Shown here: piece after piece, positions 60,909 through 64,000 of the stretch
Position numbering within the stretch: the stretch's first letter is position 1
Layout of the letters: the number at the start of each line of letters is the position of its first letter
From: Guptibacillus hwajinpoensis
GTDB taxonomy: Bacteria; Bacillota; Bacilli; Bacillales; Guptibacillaceae
Direction: 5' to 3'
DNA length: 64,000 nucleotides
Assembly (NCBI RefSeq): GCF_005144865.1
Contig: NZ_SWFM01000003.1
Coordinates: 310,001-374,000 of the forward strand
Notes under the pieces: model-generated
What the model saw: the letters and a program-made list of their open reading frames with translations, nothing else
The model's database searches: none
What the model was told of the DNA's origin: nothing
Program-made: the position numbers and the translations under genes

Positions 60909-60962
60909 AGAATACAGCTCAGATATTAATGACATATAAACCGAATGTAAAGATATTGTAAA
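60909..60962 (-). promoter_or_regulatory. Four-repeat PhoP box and promoter of pstS
   Basis: On the minus strand TTTACA (60957-60962), TTTACA (60946-60951), TTTATA (60935-60940) and TTAATA (60924-60929) recur with exact 11-bp periodicity, matching the TTAACA-type PhoP repeat. TATTCT (60909-60914) nine bases further can be the -10. The pattern indicates induction by PhoP-P on phosphate starvation. Confidence 0.85.
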
Positions 60963-61085
60963 TGTATGTGGGAAAACGTTTAAATTTGTATTTTTTTGGG
61001 GATTTAAGTGATTTTATACACATTCAGCACATCTGAATTCTTTAATATTTGAGATGCATCTTTTTTTAATGTGTCCCTTAACAAA

Positions 61086-61110
61086 TAAAAAAACCGCTTT
61101 TCAGCGGTTT
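61086..61110 (-). terminator. Terminator of pbpA
   Basis: AACCGCT / AGCGGTT (61093-61099 and 61104-61110) with a four-base loop and a run of T following on the minus strand, directly after the pbpA stop. Confidence 0.9.
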
Positions 61111-61112
61111 TC

Positions 61113-63155
61113 TTAATTCGTATCTTCTTCTGAACCTTCTTCTTCAGAAGGTTTTGGCTTTTTGGCTTCATCTTTTAAATCGAAGTATGCGTCAAGAATA
61201 CGTCCTCCGATTTTTTTATTTACTTTACCAGAATCTGAGTCGTTTACATCTGGAACGACGACTGAGAAAGCTACTTCAGGGTTATCACCATAAGGGGCAT
61301 AACCTACAAGGGTAAGGTTGTATCCTTCATCTTTTCCAATTTGCGCAGTACCTGTTTTACCAGCTGCAACGTATTTATTGCTTTGGAAATAAGGGTATTT
61401 CGTTCCTGCTGTTCCATCGCGTGTATTCATGACCATCCACATGCCTTTTTGAACATGAGCCACTTCACTATCACTCATTTTGATTTTGTTCATAATTTTT
61501 GGCGTTTTTTGGTAAAGAATAGTATTCGACAATCCTTCATCTGCTGATGGTTCATGAACTTCATTTAGGAGGTGCGGTTCCACTCTGTATCCTCCGTTTG
61601 CAATTGTAGAAATGTATTGAGCCATTTGCATTGGTGTGTACGTATCGAACTGGCCAATCGCAAAGTCAAGAATATTACCTACCTCTTGCACATTTCCACC
61701 TAAGCCCGTTCCTTCACCTGGCAAGTCAATTCCTGTTTTAACACCAAGTCCAAACTGAGAAAATGACTCTTTCATCTGACCATAAGCTGAGACATTGTAT
61801 GAATTTCTTTGTCTTGGAACGTAATCATAATCAGCCATCATCATTGCAATTCTAAACATATAAACGTTTGAAGATCTTTGTAAAGCCACAAGATCTGAGA
61901 TAGATCCCATTGGCTTAGGAGTATAGGACGCCTTCCTTAATCCTCCAGGGAAATACAATGGTTCATCAACAAGCATCCTCCCTGGGTTAATTACATCATA
62001 CTGATAACCCGTTAATACGGTAGCACCCTTAACAGTCGACCCCATTGCATATGCGTCACCAATGACTCCAAAAGTGCGGTCCTTTAATTTACCGTTGCTA
62101 TATTCCTTACCTGCAAGGGAAAGGATTTCGCCAGTTTTTGGATTCATCATGACTACATAACCACGAGTAGCTCCATACTGTCTGGCATCACGCAACTCTT
62201 CATCAAGAATCTTTTCTACTTCCTGTTGCAATTCAATATTCAGCGACAGAACAAGGTCATTTCCTCTCTTACCTTCAATCACTTCTGGCTCACCGATTGG
62301 TTCTCCAGATTTATCAGTAACGTAAGTAAGCTTTTCTTTTTGTCCTTTTAAATATTCTTCATATTCTTTCTCAAGATAGCTAATGCCAACTTGGTCGTTT
62401 CGTTCATAGTTTCTTAATCCATAGTAACTCAGTTCATCCCGTGGAATAGGCCCAACATTACCAAAGATTGTTTGAAGGGTGTCTCCATACGGATACTCTC
62501 GTGTCGCATCAGCCTGAATTTCCACGCCTGGGAGCTCTCCAAGATTTTCACTAACCTTTGCAATTTCATCCTTAGTTAAACCAACTTTGATGGTTTGGGA
62601 AGAAAGTGCATATCCACTATCCATCGCTCTTTTAATCGCTGCTACTTCCAATTCAGCTGGATTTTCTTTAATGGTGTTTAGATCTTCATCTGTAATGCGC
62701 TCGATTTGAAGCTGATAAGCATCACTAGACTCCATTTCTTCCCATTCTTTTTCTGTTAATTTTGCTTTTGCCTCTTCAGGATTGACAATGATCCAATAAT
62801 CTTTCAAGTCTCGATCAATCACATCGTCTGTATCTTTTTCAATATAGTCAGCTAATTTCTTTGCTAACTCTAATCGTTCAGCTTGTTTAGTATTTTGCGT
62901 ACGAATATATGTAAGCGCGAATTCTGGATTATTATCAACAAGTACCCGTCCATATCGATCATACATTTTACCCCGTGGTGCAGTCGATTCTGCAGTAACA
63001 TTTTCTGTTTGTTCAGACACACGCTGGTATTCTTCACCATTCACGATTTGGATAACTCCTAATCGCAAAATCAACGTTGAGAACAATAGAAAAACGGATA
63101 GAAACAATATATTAAGCCGGAATGGAACATGGCTTTTCTTTTTATTATGTTTCAA
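61113..63155 (-). CDS. pbpA: Penicillin-binding protein 2A-type transpeptidase
   Basis: This is a 680-residue class B penicillin-binding protein. One N-terminal helix (about residues 16-34) anchors it. The dimerisation domain has RGKMYDRYGRVLVDN. The transpeptidase motifs are STVK in YAMGSTVKGATVLTG, SSN in LQRSSNVYMFR, and KTGT in AAGKTGTAQIG. It crosslinks peptidoglycan during elongation. The start is a TTG at 63155 behind GGAGGGGAG. A GTG at 63185 would place the ribosome binding site inside the coding region. The C-terminus is very acidic (EEEGSEEDTN). Neighbours pst and yqgE match B. subtilis pbpA (yqgF). Confidence 0.94.
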   Translation of the reverse strand: MKHNKKKSHVPFRLNILFLSVFLLFSTLILRLGVIQIVNGEEYQRVSEQTENVTAESTAPRGKMYDRYGRVLVDNNPEFALTYIRTQNTKQAERLELAKKLADYIEKDTDDVIDRDLKDYWIIVNPEEAKAKLTEKEWEEMESSDAYQLQIERITDEDLNTIKENPAELEVAAIKRAMDSGYALSSQTIKVGLTKDEIAKVSENLGELPGVEIQADATREYPYGDTLQTIFGNVGPIPRDELSYYGLRNYERNDQVGISYLEKEYEEYLKGQKEKLTYVTDKSGEPIGEPEVIEGKRGNDLVLSLNIELQQEVEKILDEELRDARQYGATRGYVVMMNPKTGEILSLAGKEYSNGKLKDRTFGVIGDAYAMGSTVKGATVLTGYQYDVINPGRMLVDEPLYFPGGLRKASYTPKPMGSISDLVALQRSSNVYMFRIAMMMADYDYVPRQRNSYNVSAYGQMKESFSQFGLGVKTGIDLPGEGTGLGGNVQEVGNILDFAIGQFDTYTPMQMAQYISTIANGGYRVEPHLLNEVHEPSADEGLSNTILYQKTPKIMNKIKMSDSEVAHVQKGMWMVMNTRDGTAGTKYPYFQSNKYVAAGKTGTAQIGKDEGYNLTLVGYAPYGDNPEVAFSVVVPDVNDSDSGKVNKKIGGRILDAYFDLKDEAKKPKPSEEEGSEEDTN

Positions 63156-63180
63156 GATAAACTCCCCTCCAACACATATA

Positions 63181-63203
63181 GACACCTGTTCCAGACAGGT
63201 GTC
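63181..63203 (-). other. Perfect hairpin in the pbpA leader
   Basis: GACACCTGT / ACAGGTGTC (63181-63189 and 63195-63203, five-base loop) lies 26 bases before the pbpA start. The minus strand continues TATATGTG rather than T-rich, so it is not a terminator. It may stabilise the leader or separate yqgE from pbpA expression. Confidence 0.6.
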
Positions 63204-63265
63204 CTTCTGTAATCTCTTCTCCTAACTATACTTACTGGTGTTCCAAAAGTAAAGGGACTAAGGAG

Positions 63266-64000
63266 CTATTGTAACACTTCAGGCGGCGATTCTGTTTTTG
63301 AAACTGGTTTGCTTTTGAGCTTTCTAATAAACACATAAATGAACGAGTGCCCTGCACCTACAATCAACAATAAAATGGGGATGCTTTCCGCATCGTTAAA
63401 TAAAGACACAGCAATTAGAAAAAGGATAATGGAAACAATTCTTCCCAAGTTGAGATATACCTCTCGAACGACAATATATTCAATTCGCATTTCAGCTGCA
63501 TTCCAAGCTTTCCCAATAACATCGTACGTTAACGAAATATATGGCACAAGAAGTAAAGGATAAGCAAGAGAAATACATATTCCATACACCAGCAGCTTCC
63601 CAAAAGTTAAATCAGATACGAGAAGAAAAACAGAGGCATAAAGTATGATTCCCCCATATAATATTGCTTTTTTTCTAAAGCGTGGTTTAATCAATCGTGT
63701 TGCCAAGTAATACGCAAGAAAGGCAACTGCTGAATTTACAAGTCCGAACGTTCCGATAGCGAGTTCACTTTCAGTTGTGATAAAGACAAGCACGACAATA
63801 ATGAAAATAAATGTTCCTTCTCTAATTCCCTGAAAGAAGTGAGCATGCAATATGTTTAACCAATCTGAATTCGCTTTCCTTTCTTGAAAGACCCGTCTGA
63901 ATGAAAATGTGCCTTTTGCAGAACGTCTTTCCAAGAAGAAACTTAAGATTACTGCTGCAAAAAACAAAGCAAGTGAAACTCCGAAAATCACTTTATAACC
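63266..64000 (-). CDS. yqgE: MFS transporter YqgE-like (partial, N-terminus outside window)
   Basis: This is the C-terminal part (about 244 residues) of a major facilitator superfamily transporter that continues beyond the right edge. It has six or seven hydrophobic helices (for example FIIVVLVFITTES, GLVNSAVAFLAYYLATRL, IILYASVFLLV) and a basic-acidic tail (RKLKSKPVSKTESPPEVLQ). Position upstream of pbpA and size match B. subtilis YqgE. The substrate is unknown. No terminator was found between it and pbpA, so read-through is possible. Confidence 0.87.
   Translation of the reverse strand, partial: GYKVIFGVSLALFFAAVILSFFLERRSAKGTFSFRRVFQERKANSDWLNILHAHFFQGIREGTFIFIIVVLVFITTESELAIGTFGLVNSAVAFLAYYLATRLIKPRFRKKAILYGGIILYASVFLLVSDLTFGKLLVYGICISLAYPLLLVPYISLTYDVIGKAWNAAEMRIEYIVVREVYLNLGRIVSIILFLIAVSLFNDAESIPILLLIVGAGHSFIYVFIRKLKSKPVSKTESPPEVLQ

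Noticed and set aside
1..64000. CRISPR array, prophage, complete insertion sequence or defence island
   Set aside because: No regularly spaced repeats, phage structural genes, transposase or integrase genes, or known defence modules were seen. The gene order is that of a conserved Bacillus chromosome segment.

Overview
The window is a chromosomal segment of a low-GC, endospore-forming Firmicute of the family Bacillaceae. The evidence is the gene content (spoIIIA operon, a spoVAF-like germinant-receptor gene, comG pseudopilus operon, mgsR, lipM, Bacillus-type glycine, TPP and T-box leaders), AGGAGG-type ribosome binding sites, frequent TTG/GTG starts, and gene order that closely follows the Bacillus subtilis yqg-yqh region (pbpA to spoIIIA). 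The species cannot be named from sequence alone. Most genes lie on the minus strand, so transcription generally runs from high to low coordinates.

Layout, low to high coordinates. 1-3171: spoIIIAE (cut by the window edge), AD, AC, AB, AA and yqhV. 3273-5758: an ABC exporter operon with its own TetR regulator and paired operators. 5773-11565: efp, yqhT, aroQ, yqhR, yqhQ, yqhP, yqhO, mntR. 11761-14792: a B12-dependent (class II) ribonucleotide reductase preceded by two NrdR boxes. 14793-23507: lipM, yqhL, the glycine cleavage operon gcvT-gcvPA-gcvPB behind a tandem glycine riboswitch, then yqhH, yqhG, yqzE. 23565-28028: comGA-GG with aroK translationally coupled at the end. 28140-34764: an alpha/beta hydrolase, tRNA-Gln, mgsR behind a SigB-type promoter, small membrane proteins, yqgX, and a fetAB-yqgV operon. 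34984-38733: a TPP-riboswitch thiamine operon thiE-thiS-thiG-thiO-thiD. 38793-44211: yqgT, yqgS (LtaS family), glcK, a nitroreductase, yqgQ. 44311-48971: spoVAF-like gene, yhfE-like M42 peptidase, an unrecognised membrane-anchored protein, repeats, a HAD phosphatase. 49076-50960: nhaC-type antiporter/transporter under a T-box, followed by a 57-residue membrane protein. 51079-54259: moeB/thiF, mobA, DUF92, yqgN, rpmG. 54336-64000: GH15 glucoamylase, the pstSCAB-phoU operon behind a four-repeat Pho box, pbpA and the C-terminal part of yqgE.

There is no prophage, CRISPR array, complete insertion sequence or recognisable defence island. The most interesting non-coding signal is a family of short dispersed elements with inverted termini starting GGCT (four copies). 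One copy sits inside the terminal repeat of an older one with an 8-bp target duplication, and another lacks the central GC-rich hairpin exactly between two 10-bp direct repeats. Other points worth attention are the T-box with a probable tyrosine specifier in front of nhaC, the paired NrdR boxes 32 bp apart, the loss of the catalytic cysteine in YqhL, a newly read 57-residue ORF, and the coupling of a thiamine-binding-family gene (yqgV) to an ABC transporter annotated as an iron exporter.
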